64,000 bases of DNA, taken from positions 124,001 through 188,000 of the forward strand of contig JAJFIA010000004.1 of NCBI GenBank assembly GCA_021775255.1. Direction: 5' to 3'. Under the pieces are notes generated by a model. The model was given only the letters and a program-made list of their open reading frames with translations, did no database searches and was not told where the DNA came from. A program made the translations under genes and the position numbers. The DNA is from Roseovarius sp. (GTDB lineage Bacteria; Pseudomonadota; Alphaproteobacteria; Rhodobacterales; Rhodobacteraceae). Below are positions 9,072-17,158 of this stretch, piece after piece (the first letter of the stretch is position 1; each line of letters starts with the position of its first letter).

Positions 9072-9119
9072 TGCTTACTGCAATCCATTTGCGTGAGGGC
9101 ACGCGGGTCTGAGCCTTTA

Positions 9120-10322
9120 TCAATCGCTCGGATAAAGATATTCGCGCGTCATTGGCACCGCCCCGTGGCGTTTGGCCAGTTGCACCTGAAACACCGATTG
9201 GCGGCCATCGCGAAAGGTCATCTCGGCGGCGATCAGATAAAACCGCCACATCCGGCAGAATTTTTCATCATAAAGCGCGCGCGCCTTGTCGATGTTTTTC
9301 ATGAAACGCGCGTACCAATGGCGCAGGGTTTCGGCATAATGCAGCCTGAGCACCTCAACATCGGTGACCATAAGCCCGGATTTCTCAACCTCTGCCATCA
9401 TCTCGGACAAAGCCGGCGAATAGCCGCCGGGAAAGATGTATTTGGCAATCCAGGGGTTGGTGGCACCGGGCGGCCCGAACCGCCCGATTGTGTGGATCAG
9501 CGCCACGCCATCCTCCGCCAGCAACTCCTTGATCTTGCCGAAATATTCCGGGTAATGCGGCACGCCCACATGCTCGAACATCCCGACCGAGACGATCCTG
9601 TCAAAGCGCTCAGTGACATCGCGGTAATCCTGCAGGCGAAAATCGGCGCGTTCTTCAAGCCCCGCCTCTTGTGCGCGCCTCGTGGCCACGCCGTATTGCT
9701 CGGTCGACAATGTCACGCCGGTTACCTTTGCGCCGTAATCCCCCGCCAGCGTCAGACCCATGCCGCCCCAGCCGCAACCGATATCCAAGACCGTCTGCCC
9801 CGGAGCGATCCTGAGCTTGCGCGCGATATGGTTTTTCTTGTCGATCTGCGCCTGCTCAAGGCTGACCTCGGGATTGCGGAAATAAGCACAGCTATATTGC
9901 CGGTCCTGATCCAGAAACAAATCATAAAGCTCGCCGGAAAGGTCATAATGATGCGATACGTTCTCGCGCGCTTTTGCGGCCGGATTATACTGTGATATCC
10001 GCCGCTTGAACTTGCGCAGCCGTTTCATGAACCGGCGCAGGCGCGGCGCCTTGCCCGCGCCTTTCATGGTTTTGACCAGCGAGAGAAACCCATGCAGATC
10101 ATCGCCCTCAATGGTCAGACTGCCCTCCATATATCCCTCGCCCGCTGCCAGATCGGGGTTCAGGATCATCCGTTTCACAATATCGTTGTCATGCAGATGC
10201 AGGCAAACGGGCGTTCCGGTGCCATCGCCATAACGCCGGGTCTTGCCATCGGGATAGGTCACATCCAGCGTGCCCTGATGTACCAGCGCCTTGATGAACC
10301 GATCAAGCAATTTGCTCCACAT
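9120..10322 (-). CDS. Cyclopropane-fatty-acyl-phospholipid synthase family methyltransferase
   Basis: A 400-aa SAM-dependent enzyme that should add a methylene bridge to unsaturated acyl chains of membrane phospholipids. The N-terminal domain (about 1-120) precedes the class I methyltransferase core. The SAM loop is VLDIGCGWGGMGLTLA (about 185-200), and the active-site region contains SVGMFEHVGVPHYPEYF and HTIGRFGPP. The bicarbonate/substrate residues typical of CFA synthases (E, H, Y in this region) are present. The start is ATG at 10322 with GGGAG about 8 bases upstream; a frame extending 11 codons further is open but lacks such a site. It stands alone, followed by the gene-poor region, and is transcribed away from the EamA transporter group upstream. 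Confidence 0.88.
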   Translation of the reverse strand: MWSKLLDRFIKALVHQGTLDVTYPDGKTRRYGDGTGTPVCLHLHDNDIVKRMILNPDLAAGEGYMEGSLTIEGDDLHGFLSLVKTMKGAGKAPRLRRFMKRLRKFKRRISQYNPAAKARENVSHHYDLSGELYDLFLDQDRQYSCAYFRNPEVSLEQAQIDKKNHIARKLRIAPGQTVLDIGCGWGGMGLTLAGDYGAKVTGVTLSTEQYGVATRRAQEAGLEERADFRLQDYRDVTERFDRIVSVGMFEHVGVPHYPEYFGKIKELLAEDGVALIHTIGRFGPPGATNPWIAKYIFPGGYSPALSEMMAEVEKSGLMVTDVEVLRLHYAETLRHWYARFMKNIDKARALYDEKFCRMWRFYLIAAEMTFRDGRQSVFQVQLAKRHGAVPMTREYLYPSD

Positions 10323-10490
10323 GCCCGCACTCCCTGTTCTTCCTGCCCGCGTCACAACGCTTGTGGTAACCGGGTTTCAATATACACGATACTCATCCCC
10401 CGTTCGCGGCGCTTTGTCCAGCAGCAGCACGGCAAGCACACATGATTTTGACCGGGGCGCCCTGCCAGATGCGCAGCCGCCGCCGCCGGA

Positions 10491-11375
10491 TCATTCCTGC
10501 GCCCGTGGCTGCACCAGAAAAATACCGGCAAACATCATCAAAAGCGCCGCCCAGATATAAGCCGAATAGCTTTCCCCCAGCAGCAGTATCGACCAGATCA
10601 CGCCAAAACCCGTCACCAGATAGCTAACCTGCGCCGCAAACACCGATCCCGCGCGCCCCACCAGCCAGACATAAGCCGTATACACCACCCCGTGAATGAC
10701 CGAGCTGCCAATCAGCGCCCATTCCGCCCGCCCCCAGGGCACCAGCGGATCAATCCACTGCCCGGTGGCCAGCGTCATGGGCAGAGCAATGACCAGCCCC
10801 ATCAATGTAGCGCCCAGCAATACCTGCACCGCATCCATTCCCCGCAGGCCCAGATAGGCCACAAGATTGCCCTCAGTGCCGTAACAAAGTGGCGCAAACA
10901 GCGCCAGCGGGATGAACGCTACCATGGCGCGCTCCGGCAGGCTCGCCTCGGGGCCAACCAGCAGCAGGATGCCAATCATGCCGCACATCAGCCCGCCAAT
11001 TCTGAGCCAGCTAAACCGGTCAATGCCCAGCATCAAAGCAACCGGGAAAGTGATCATCGGCACCGTCGACAGGACAATCGCCATCACACCCGCAGGCAGA
11101 TGCACCGCCACCATAAAGGCAACGGCATCCGGCAATATCGTGCCCAAAAGTGCAACCAGCAGGTAAATCTCAAGCTGCGGCCGGCCCATGGGCAGGGATT
11201 TTCCCCGCACCCGGTTGATACCCGCCAAAAGCACCGCCACAATCATCAATTGCCAGAAAATCAGGCCAAATGGCTTGTATCCGGTGCTGACCGCAATCTT
11301 GGTCAGCGGCACGCTCAGCCCCCAGCCAATACCCATGGCAAACAGCGCTGCAATCAGGCTCGCACGTGTTTTCAC
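10491..11375 (-). CDS. EamA/DMT-family transporter
   Basis: A 294-aa inner-membrane protein with about ten hydrophobic segments in two EamA repeats (RhaT/YdcZ-like drug/metabolite superfamily). The N-terminus MKTRASLIAALFAMGIGWG is typical. Members export amino acids, nucleosides or metabolites; the substrate cannot be inferred. Its start overlaps the stop of the YmdB gene by 4 bp (ATGA), so the two are probably cotranslated. That pairing may be accidental, since no functional link between the families is known to me. Confidence 0.85.
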   Translation of the reverse strand: MKTRASLIAALFAMGIGWGLSVPLTKIAVSTGYKPFGLIFWQLMIVAVLLAGINRVRGKSLPMGRPQLEIYLLVALLGTILPDAVAFMVAVHLPAGVMAIVLSTVPMITFPVALMLGIDRFSWLRIGGLMCGMIGILLLVGPEASLPERAMVAFIPLALFAPLCYGTEGNLVAYLGLRGMDAVQVLLGATLMGLVIALPMTLATGQWIDPLVPWGRAEWALIGSSVIHGVVYTAYVWLVGRAGSVFAAQVSYLVTGFGVIWSILLLGESYSAYIWAALLMMFAGIFLVQPRAQE

Positions 11376-12184
11376 GGGGCCGCCTGCTCCAGCCGCCCGC
11401 CCTGCCGGATCATCCGCACAGCCGTGGCCTTGCCGGTCTTGTCATCGGTCTCCAGATAAACGCCTGAAAGGGTGGCCTCGTCCATTGCGGGCGTAAACCG
11501 CCCCTTGCCCATGCCGGTGACAAACCGGCGCATCGGCTCGGCCTTGTCCATGCCAATGACGCTGTTGTAATCGCCGCACATCCCCGCATCCCCCTGAAAC
11601 GCGGTGCCGCCGGGCAGGATTTGCGCATCGGCCGTCGGGATATGCGTATGGGTGCCCACCACAAGGCTGGCGCGGCCATCACAAAAATGCCCCATGCCCA
11701 TCTTTTCGCTGGTGGCCTCGCAATGAATATCCACCAGTGCCGCCTGCACCATGCCGCCCAGGGGATGTTTGCGCAGCACCTCGTCCATGGCCGAGAACGG
11801 ATCATCAAAGGGGCGCTTCATGAAGACCTGCCCCAGCGCCTGGCTTACCAGCACCTTGCGCCCGCGCGTGGCGGTGAACACACCATAGCCCCGCCCCGGC
11901 GCGTTTTTGGCATAATTCAGTGGCCGCAGGATGCGCGGCTCACGCTCGATGAATTGCAGCATGTCCTTTTGATCAAAGGCATGATCGCCCAGCGTGATGC
12001 AATCCGCCCCCGCCTCCAGAATAAGCTGGGCATGTTCGCCGCTCAGCCCCATGCCGCCGGTAGCGTTTTCACCATTGACCACAACAAAATCCAGCCGCCA
12101 CTGCTCGCGCAGCCGCGGCAGATTTTCCGCCACTGCCTTGCGCCCGGCGCGGCCCATCACATCGCCCAAGAATAACAATCTCAT
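11372..12184 (-). CDS. YmdB-family metallophosphoesterase
   Basis: A 270-aa protein of the TIGR00282 family (Bacillus YmdB, Deinococcus DR1281), 2',3'-cyclic-nucleotide phosphodiesterases with a dinuclear metal centre. Visible motifs are LFLGDVMGRAGRKAV at the N-terminus (metal Asp), VVNGENATGGMGL, the GDHAFD box (in place of the usual GNHxxD), a DIHCEATSEK segment and VGTHTHIPTADAQ near residue 180. Length and motif order are complete. The family affects RNA turnover and biofilm behaviour in Bacillus; the role in alphaproteobacteria is not established. It heads a two-gene unit with the downstream EamA transporter. Confidence 0.9.
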   Translation of the reverse strand: MRLLFLGDVMGRAGRKAVAENLPRLREQWRLDFVVVNGENATGGMGLSGEHAQLILEAGADCITLGDHAFDQKDMLQFIEREPRILRPLNYAKNAPGRGYGVFTATRGRKVLVSQALGQVFMKRPFDDPFSAMDEVLRKHPLGGMVQAALVDIHCEATSEKMGMGHFCDGRASLVVGTHTHIPTADAQILPGGTAFQGDAGMCGDYNSVIGMDKAEPMRRFVTGMGKGRFTPAMDEATLSGVYLETDDKTGKATAVRMIRQGGRLEQAAP

Positions 12185-12224
12185 GGTTCACAGCTCTAGG
12201 CGGCAGCGCCCCTGCGCGCAAGCC

Positions 12225-12698
12225 CTAAGCCCCCGCCATCCGGTAGCGCGCCTTGTAGCCCACCTCAAAAGCCAGCGACCGGGCGATGAAGCAATATTTA
12301 TGCACCTCTTTATGCAAGGCATCCGCCTGCGCCAGATCAGTGCCCTCCGGCACTTCAATCCGTGGCCTGAGCGTGGCGCGCAGAAAACGGCTGGCCCCTT
12401 TGGCATCGGTCTCGCCCACCGCCAAAGGCGCATCCTCATAAGCCATCACAGCAATCCCCGCGTCACTTGCCAGATGCAAAAACCACAGCATATGACAGGC
12501 CGAAAGCGCCGCGATCAGCATGTCCTCAGGGTTATGCAGGCTGGGATCGCCCCCCAATAATGGATCATTCGAGCCGTTGATCACCGGCTTGCCCGGCGTC
12601 TCAACATTCCATGTGCGGTCATACCCTTTGTAAGTGGTCGTGCCCTCCCCGCGATTGCCCGTCCAGACCACCCGCGCCGTATATTCATGCTCCGCCAT
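12225..12698 (-). CDS. OsmC-family peroxiredoxin-like protein
   Basis: A 157-aa protein of the OsmC/Ohr superfamily, which reduces organic hydroperoxides using a redox pair of cysteines. The two expected cysteines are seen in ALSACHMLWFLHLA and in HKYCFIARSL. The start MAEHEYTARVVWTGNRGEGT matches the usual beginning of YhfA-like members. It follows a GAGGGGATGCC ribosome site; the frame is open 19 codons further upstream without such support. The exact substrate (lipid or protein-derived peroxide) cannot be told. It lies just 40 bp upstream of the YmdB gene on the same strand. Confidence 0.87.
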   Translation of the reverse strand: MAEHEYTARVVWTGNRGEGTTTYKGYDRTWNVETPGKPVINGSNDPLLGGDPSLHNPEDMLIAALSACHMLWFLHLASDAGIAVMAYEDAPLAVGETDAKGASRFLRATLRPRIEVPEGTDLAQADALHKEVHKYCFIARSLAFEVGYKARYRMAGA

Positions 12699-12826
12699 CA
12701 GGCATCCCCTCGCTTTTACCAGACCCATCCCACCCGACCCGAACCTGAGACGCAAGCTGACGCTCGTTTAATAGGCAGCGGAACTAGTCGGTCGCTCAGT
12801 GCTCAAGTTCGCTAGACAACACCCAG

Positions 12827-13885
12827 TCACTTCGACTGAATACTTATGCTGTAGTTTCCATCCTCAGAAGGTACTATTTGAATTTGATCTATGCCGCCAA
12901 CTGCCATCGGTAAATCCCCCCGGCGCATGAAATCAAGCAACGATACTTTTGCTGTTGATTTAGTAAGCGGCAGTGATTCTGGCAGCCGCATGCCTAAAGC
13001 CACCCACGCACTCGCGACTATCGATTCACCACATTCGCTTTGATCACCTCTTGCCGCGTCGGTGGATGTATCAGCGCAAACAATTCCACAAGCTCCCACC
13101 GTCGTACCGTCTTTCGGGATCGTTACGAGGCCGCCACTCATACCCGGTTCCGCTGGGATAGAAGTTGTGAAGCATGGCCACCGGAATTGTCTGAAACCTT
13201 TTGGGTAAACTTTTGTCACTACACCAACTCGGATACTGACCGCGCTCCTGATTGACATGATACTACCTATTCCCTTTTTATCTGCTCCCTTTTTATCAAC
13301 AAAAGCAGACATGTTCGTCATAGAAACCATGTGAACGACGTCACCTTGCGATGGAACAGTTGTATCGATGGGAATGGCAGCAGGTTGGAACTCCCCTTGA
13401 TCCAGCTTATCTGAAAAAACTAGGCCGCAAGCGATATCCAAGGAGTCATTGTACTCAACGCTGGCAACATTCAGCAGTGCGACCGATCTCGCCCCTCCCC
13501 AAACCGCTTTTAAGTGGTCGGGATCCAGTTTCGGCTGTGTCGAACTGTTGGGAACAAATGGCGACGAAGGGGCAGATATTGACCTCGGCCGCTGAGTCCT
13601 AAAGACCCCCTCGCTCAGAACGTGCTTAGCGGTAATCATCGCTGCATAACCTGGGACGCCGCCAATGATAAAACCACTCCCCGCGAAAATCGATTCACCA
13701 TCACGCCCAAAAGCTAAGAATTTAAGCAATGACGGGCGATACATGTCCACAAGAGCGGGGCTCGAACCCGAGGCTTCAACCCACCATCTATCTTCTAAAT
13801 CACCTGGTATTGTCAAAATGCACCCGTACCAGAAATAGTGAGTTACAGACGGTCTTAATAATGATCGCCCCTCAACCAGTACCAA
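12827..13885 (-). CDS. Trypsin-like serine protease of atypical composition
   Basis: A protein of up to 352 aa with a chymotrypsin-fold peptidase pattern: FAGSGFIIGG then ITAKHV (catalytic His about 88), NDSLDIACG (candidate Asp about 150) and EPGMSGG (catalytic Ser about 250, the GNSGG box). No signal peptide, PDZ or membrane segment is visible, so it is probably cytoplasmic or part of a complex. An internal ATG at 13744 would give a shorter form (305 aa) that still holds all three residues; no clear ribosome site decides between starts. The gene and its flanks (about 12760-13985) are clearly less GC-rich than the neighbours and use more A/T-ending codons, which suggests recent transfer. Stand-alone trypsin-like domains of this sort occur in some defence loci, but no partner gene is present here. 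Confidence 0.7.
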   Translation of the reverse strand: MVLVEGRSLLRPSVTHYFWYGCILTIPGDLEDRWWVEASGSSPALVDMYRPSLLKFLAFGRDGESIFAGSGFIIGGVPGYAAMITAKHVLSEGVFRTQRPRSISAPSSPFVPNSSTQPKLDPDHLKAVWGGARSVALLNVASVEYNDSLDIACGLVFSDKLDQGEFQPAAIPIDTTVPSQGDVVHMVSMTNMSAFVDKKGADKKGIGSIMSIRSAVSIRVGVVTKVYPKGFRQFRWPCFTTSIPAEPGMSGGLVTIPKDGTTVGACGIVCADTSTDAARGDQSECGESIVASAWVALGMRLPESLPLTKSTAKVSLLDFMRRGDLPMAVGGIDQIQIVPSEDGNYSISIQSK

Positions 13886-13988
13886 GCAACGGCAGTTACC
13901 ACAATCTCAACGTTGGTCAATATGGGCTCGAAGCCGACTCACAACTCTTGCACCCCATCCCCGCGAAACATTTTGCAACCACTCCCCC

Positions 13989-14546
13989 TCAAAACGAAAT
14001 AACCTCTTTCTCGGTCACCACCATATCCAGCGGCTGATCTGTCGGCTCCAGCGGCAGGTATTCCGCCTCCTGTGCGCCGTAGGCAAAGCCGATTGCCAAT
14101 GTCGGCCGCTTTGATCTCAGAAGTTCCAGCGTCCGGTCATAAAACCCGCCGCCATAGCCCAGCCTGCCACCCTGCCGGTCAAACGCCACCAGCGGCACAA
14201 TCAGAATTTCCGGCTCAAAATAATCCGCCACCGCAGGCACCATCGCCCCAAACGGCCCCGGCTTCAGGGCGCATCCCGGCTCCCACCGCGAAAACTTCAG
14301 GGGCAATCCCAGCCTTTGGATCACCGGTACAGCCACAGGGCCATGGGCCGCAGCCTCTTCCATCGCGGGCAACGGATCAATTTCGGTTCGAATCGCCATG
14401 AAGCCTGATAATGGCACGCCACGATACCCCGCGAGGCACTCCGACAGGAGTGACGCGCGCCCCGCGCCATGCGTCTCATGCGCCACCTTGCGCCGGGCAA
14501 ACGCGGCCTTGCGCGCCACGGCCTTGATCTTGGATAGATCACTCAT
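13989..14546 (-). CDS. 5-formyltetrahydrofolate cyclo-ligase
   Basis: A 185-aa enzyme that converts 5-formyl-THF to 5,10-methenyl-THF using ATP. The signature is GGRLGYGGGFYDRTL (about 125-139), with the N-terminal basic helix (ARKAAFARRKVAHE) and the LIVPLVAFD strand also typical. Length is normal for bacterial enzymes. It is a cytosolic folate salvage protein. Upstream on its 5' side lies the second copy of the two-hairpin element (14570-14722), which therefore sits in or near its promoter. The ygfA homologue often neighbours 6S RNA in gammaproteobacteria; I looked for such a structure here and could not support one. Confidence 0.9.
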   Translation of the reverse strand: MSDLSKIKAVARKAAFARRKVAHETHGAGRASLLSECLAGYRGVPLSGFMAIRTEIDPLPAMEEAAAHGPVAVPVIQRLGLPLKFSRWEPGCALKPGPFGAMVPAVADYFEPEILIVPLVAFDRQGGRLGYGGGFYDRTLELLRSKRPTLAIGFAYGAQEAEYLPLEPTDQPLDMVVTEKEVISF

Positions 14547-14569
14547 TGGGGCTTGGAAGAAGATGTGGC

Positions 14570-14722
14570 TTTTGAAAAAATGGCAGCGCCCGATCGGGTG
14601 GGCGCAGAGTGCTTAGCGTCAAGTTCTTTCCAACATTTCGATATACACCAATCGTATCAACCAGGTGCGGCGTTGCAAAAGCGCCCGCCATGGGGCGGTC
14701 GGGCGCTGCCATTTTTTCAAAA
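14570..14722. repeat. Two-hairpin palindromic element, copy B
   Basis: A perfect 24-bp inverted repeat at 14570-14593 and 14699-14722. Inside, the left arm folds through GCGCCC/GGGCGC (about 14586-14605), the right arm through GCGCCC/GGGCGC (about 14681-14706). Total 153 bp. Relative to copy A the variable stem base is G/C in place of A/T in all four stem segments. It occupies the 216-bp gap between the mgtE stop and the cyclo-ligase start. Confidence 0.87.
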
Positions 14723-14762
14723 TGGCGGGCTCCAGGCCGGGAAGCTATTTTATTATAATCCG

Positions 14763-16154
14763 TCATAACAAAAACACCGTCGCCAGCCCCAGAAAGGCAA
14801 AAAATCCCACAACATCCGTGACCGTGGTCACAAACGCCCCCGATGCCAGCGCCGGGTCAATCCCCAGACGATCCAGAGCCACCGGCACCACCGTGCCCGC
14901 CAGCCCCGCCACAATCAGATTGATCACCATCGCGGCGGCGATCACATAGCCCAGCATCGGCCCGCCAAACCAGATCACCCCGACGATACCCATCACCACA
15001 GCGAAAACCATGCCATTGATCAGCCCCACCAGAACCTCGCGCCGGATCACCCGCCAGACATTCGATCCGGTCAAATCCTTGGTGGCAATCGCCCGCACCG
15101 CCACGGTCAGGCTTTGGGTGCCGGCATTGCCCCCCATCGAGGCCACGATCGGCATCAACACCGCCAGCGCCACAAACTGCGCGATGACCCCCTCAAACTG
15201 CGCAATCACCAATGACGCCAGTATCGCCGTCAGCAGATTGACCGCCAGCCATGGGAAACGCTGTTTGGTTGTCTCGAATATATTGTCGTTCAGCCCGCCT
15301 TCCCCAACCCCGGCAAGGCGCATGATGTCTTCCTCGTGCTCTTCATCCAGAACCGCCATGGCATCATCAATGGTGATCACCCCCACCAGCCGGTCATTAT
15401 CGTCCACCACCGGTGCCGAGATCAGGTGATACTGATTGAATGCATAGGCCACATCCCCCTCATCCTGAGTAACCGGGATGGTGCGAAACGAATCTTCCAG
15501 AATGGATTTGAGCAGCACTTCGCGCCGCGATCCCATCAGCTTTCCAAGCGTCACATAGCCCACCGGCTTCAGCCGGGGATCCACCAGAATGACATGGTAA
15601 AACTCATCCGGCAGGTCGTCCTGATCACGCAGAAAATCAATGGTTTCGCCGACATTCCAATGCTCCGGTGCCATCACCACCTCGCGCTGCATCAGGCGGC
15701 CCGCGGAATATTCCGGATAGCTCAGCGAGTGCTTTACGGCGGCCCTTTCACTGTCTTCCAGCGCCCCGAGAATGGCCTCTTTCTGCTCTTCCTCAAGGTC
15801 TTCAACCAGATCAACCACATCATCGGATTCAAGATCACGCACCGCCTCGGCCAGAACCTCGGGATGCAGCAGGCTGATCACTTCTTCGCGGATCGATTCG
15901 TCCAGCTCCGACAGCAGATCACCGTCAAATTCACTGCCATAAAGCGCAATCAGGCGGCGGCGGTCAAAGGCACTGATCTGTTCCAGAAGGTCGGCGATAT
16001 CGGCCGCGTGCAGCGGCGCCATCTCCTGCCAAAGTGCGGCCTGATCACCTTGATCAACCGCCTGAATGATCCGCGCCACATCCTGCTTGTCCAGCACATA
16101 GGCATCGTCTTCGCGCTCTGCCTCGGGGGCAGTCTGGTGCTCTTCTTCCGCCAT
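14763..16154 (-). CDS. mgtE: Magnesium transporter MgtE
   Basis: A 463-aa Mg2+ channel. The order of parts is normal: acidic N-terminal MgtE_N superhelical domain (about 25-140), a CBS pair (about 145-275, with VDPRLKPVGYVTL and VVDDNDRLVGVITIDDAMAV), and a C-terminal five-helix membrane domain starting near residue 300. The pore segment includes LMPIVASMGGNAGTQSLTVA (about 347-366), the conserved selectivity region. The N and CBS domains sense cytosolic Mg2+ and close the channel. It is transcribed alone; the gap upstream (16155-16471) contains a tandem 13-bp repeat. No Mg2+ riboswitch (M-box) is recognisable. Confidence 0.94.
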   Translation of the reverse strand: MAEEEHQTAPEAEREDDAYVLDKQDVARIIQAVDQGDQAALWQEMAPLHAADIADLLEQISAFDRRRLIALYGSEFDGDLLSELDESIREEVISLLHPEVLAEAVRDLESDDVVDLVEDLEEEQKEAILGALEDSERAAVKHSLSYPEYSAGRLMQREVVMAPEHWNVGETIDFLRDQDDLPDEFYHVILVDPRLKPVGYVTLGKLMGSRREVLLKSILEDSFRTIPVTQDEGDVAYAFNQYHLISAPVVDDNDRLVGVITIDDAMAVLDEEHEEDIMRLAGVGEGGLNDNIFETTKQRFPWLAVNLLTAILASLVIAQFEGVIAQFVALAVLMPIVASMGGNAGTQSLTVAVRAIATKDLTGSNVWRVIRREVLVGLINGMVFAVVMGIVGVIWFGGPMLGYVIAAAMVINLIVAGLAGTVVPVALDRLGIDPALASGAFVTTVTDVVGFFAFLGLATVFLL

Positions 16155-16471
16155 CTGTCCCTCCTTTCAATTCACCCCGGTATTGCGGGTCAAATCGGCC
16201 ATCACCGCGTCATTTCCGGGCACCGTACTCAAATCCATTCGCTAAAGAAAGCCGGTTTCAGCCAAGTTCAGAAGATAAGGGAAATAACGCAGGGATTGCG
16301 CAATTTTCTTACGCAATTTTCTTACGCAACGCCCCGGTTTCAGCATTATATCCGTAAGTTAGATGTAAGCAACAGGCCCTAGAAGCAAGGCATTGTTACT
16401 ATGGCCATTCCGGTGCCAATCCGGTACGAAACAAACACGGAATATCAACTCCCGCCTTCAAGGAAAACCCC
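16155..16471. other. Divergent intergenic region with tandem 13-mer
   Basis: 317 bp between mgtE (minus) and the DUF2231 gene (plus). It holds two exact tandem copies of GCAATTTTCTTAC at 16300-16325, followed by a third partial GCAAC. Nothing else is recognisable; the repeats could be a regulator site serving either gene. Confidence 0.5.
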
Positions 16472-16939
16472 ATGATCCCGCTCCAGCAAATTCATCCGAT
16501 TGCCATACATTTTCCGATTGTCTTCTTTTTGAGCATGGCCACACTTGATCTATACGCCCGCCTGAGGGCTATCCCGATCGACGGCCGGGGGGCGATTGCA
16601 AACCTGTCCGCAGGCCTTGCCACCCTTGCCGGCATCTCGGCGATCATTGCCTACATCTTCGGTGATATCGCCCTTGATATTGCCAAAGCCGGTGGCGTTC
16701 TGGAAAGCCGGACAGAACTCCACGAAACATTGGGCACAACAACGGCAATAATGCTGGCCATCTGGGCAGTTGTCCGGGCGTTAATCTGGTACAGGAACAC
16801 CGCTGTAACTCAGACCAAATTCTCGGCAATCGTAGCTGTAGAACTTCTTTTAGCCCTGCTCATAATCACCACGGCCTATTTTGGCGGTCAGTTGGTTTAT
16901 GAATATGGGGTCAATGTCGCCCTGCCACATTCCGGATAA
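16472..16939 (+). CDS. DUF2231-type four-helix membrane protein
   Basis: A 155-aa inner-membrane protein with about four hydrophobic segments. The start MIPLQQIHPIAIHFPIVFFL carries the HP.xxHFP motif of DUF2231 proteins; these histidines suggest haem or metal contact, but the function of the family is unknown. A second conserved His is in ETRTELHETLGTTT-like context (TELHETLG, about residue 90). The gene is alone; the stop is followed 18 bp later by a stem-loop of the GCGTTTCG family (16958-17000). Confidence 0.78.
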   Translation: MIPLQQIHPIAIHFPIVFFLSMATLDLYARLRAIPIDGRGAIANLSAGLATLAGISAIIAYIFGDIALDIAKAGGVLESRTELHETLGTTTAIMLAIWAVVRALIWYRNTAVTQTKFSAIVAVELLLALLIITTAYFGGQLVYEYGVNVALPHSG

Positions 16940-16957
16940 ATCGCCTTACGTGAAAAA

Positions 16958-17000
16958 GTGTTTCGCGCCCGGCCAGGGGATTCGGTCAGGCGCGAAACGC
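16958..17000. terminator. GCGTTTCG-family palindrome after DUF2231 gene
   Basis: GTGTTTCGCGCC at 16958-16969 and GGCGCGAAACGC at 16989-17000 pair in 11 of 12 positions, loop 19 nt. It is 18 bp after a stop codon. The same outer motif (GCGTTTCG / CGAAACGC) recurs at 26688, 32025 and twice at 44544-44650. Confidence 0.65.
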
Positions 17001-17109
17001 ATTATGTGATGCCTTCATAAACAGCACCATGGAAATATTGATAATAGGCGGATTTACCTTATGAGCGCCGCTGTTTATCGTGATCCGCGGCTTTAACGGC
17101 GGATACGCG

Positions 17110-17153
17110 ATCACAGGGCAATCACTGGGCAATCACTGGGTTATCACAGGGCA
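17110..17153 (+). repeat. Four tandem 11-bp repeats upstream of guanine deaminase
   Basis: Units ATCACAGGGCA, ATCACTGGGCA, ATCACTGGGTT and ATCACAGGGCA follow each other without gaps and end five bases before the guaD start codon. The last unit supplies the AGGGC ribosome site. Eleven bases is about one turn of DNA, so the units face the same side of the helix, as expected for a cooperative protein site; a replication-slippage origin is also possible. Confidence 0.75.
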
Positions 17154-17158
17154 AACGC

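Larger units (their letters stand above)
8007..9119. other. Gene-poor region bounded by inverted hairpin repeats
   Basis: About 1.1 kb without a confident gene except a possible 31-codon peptide (8393-8488, minus). It is visibly less GC-rich than its surroundings. The same 21-bp hairpin sequence lies at 8175-8196 and, inverted, at 9051-9071, and related hairpins occur inside (about 8711-8731, 8983-9001). A TTTTGCAAAAATGCC piece at 8138-8152 resembles the end of the two-hairpin element described at 4981. Short inverted repeats ACTGCC/GGCAGT lie at about 8550-8570. An open frame at 8624-9010 (plus) has no recognisable domain and an unusual composition; I do not call it. The region may be a degraded mobile element. 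Confidence 0.5.

Noticed and set aside
13750..13790. A tRNA-like T-arm (GGTTCGAGCCCCGCTC on the minus strand)
   Set aside because: It lies inside the protease reading frame; no acceptor stem or anticodon arm can be drawn around it.
14547..14762. 6S RNA next to the 5-formyl-THF cyclo-ligase gene
   Set aside because: The gap is explained by the two-hairpin repeat; no long bulged hairpin of the 6S type is visible.
17110..17153. A CRISPR-like array
   Set aside because: Units of 11 bp without spacers and no cas genes in the window.
17017..17158. A purine riboswitch before guanine deaminase
   Set aside because: No three-way junction or conserved purine-aptamer loops can be found; only tandem 11-mers are present.
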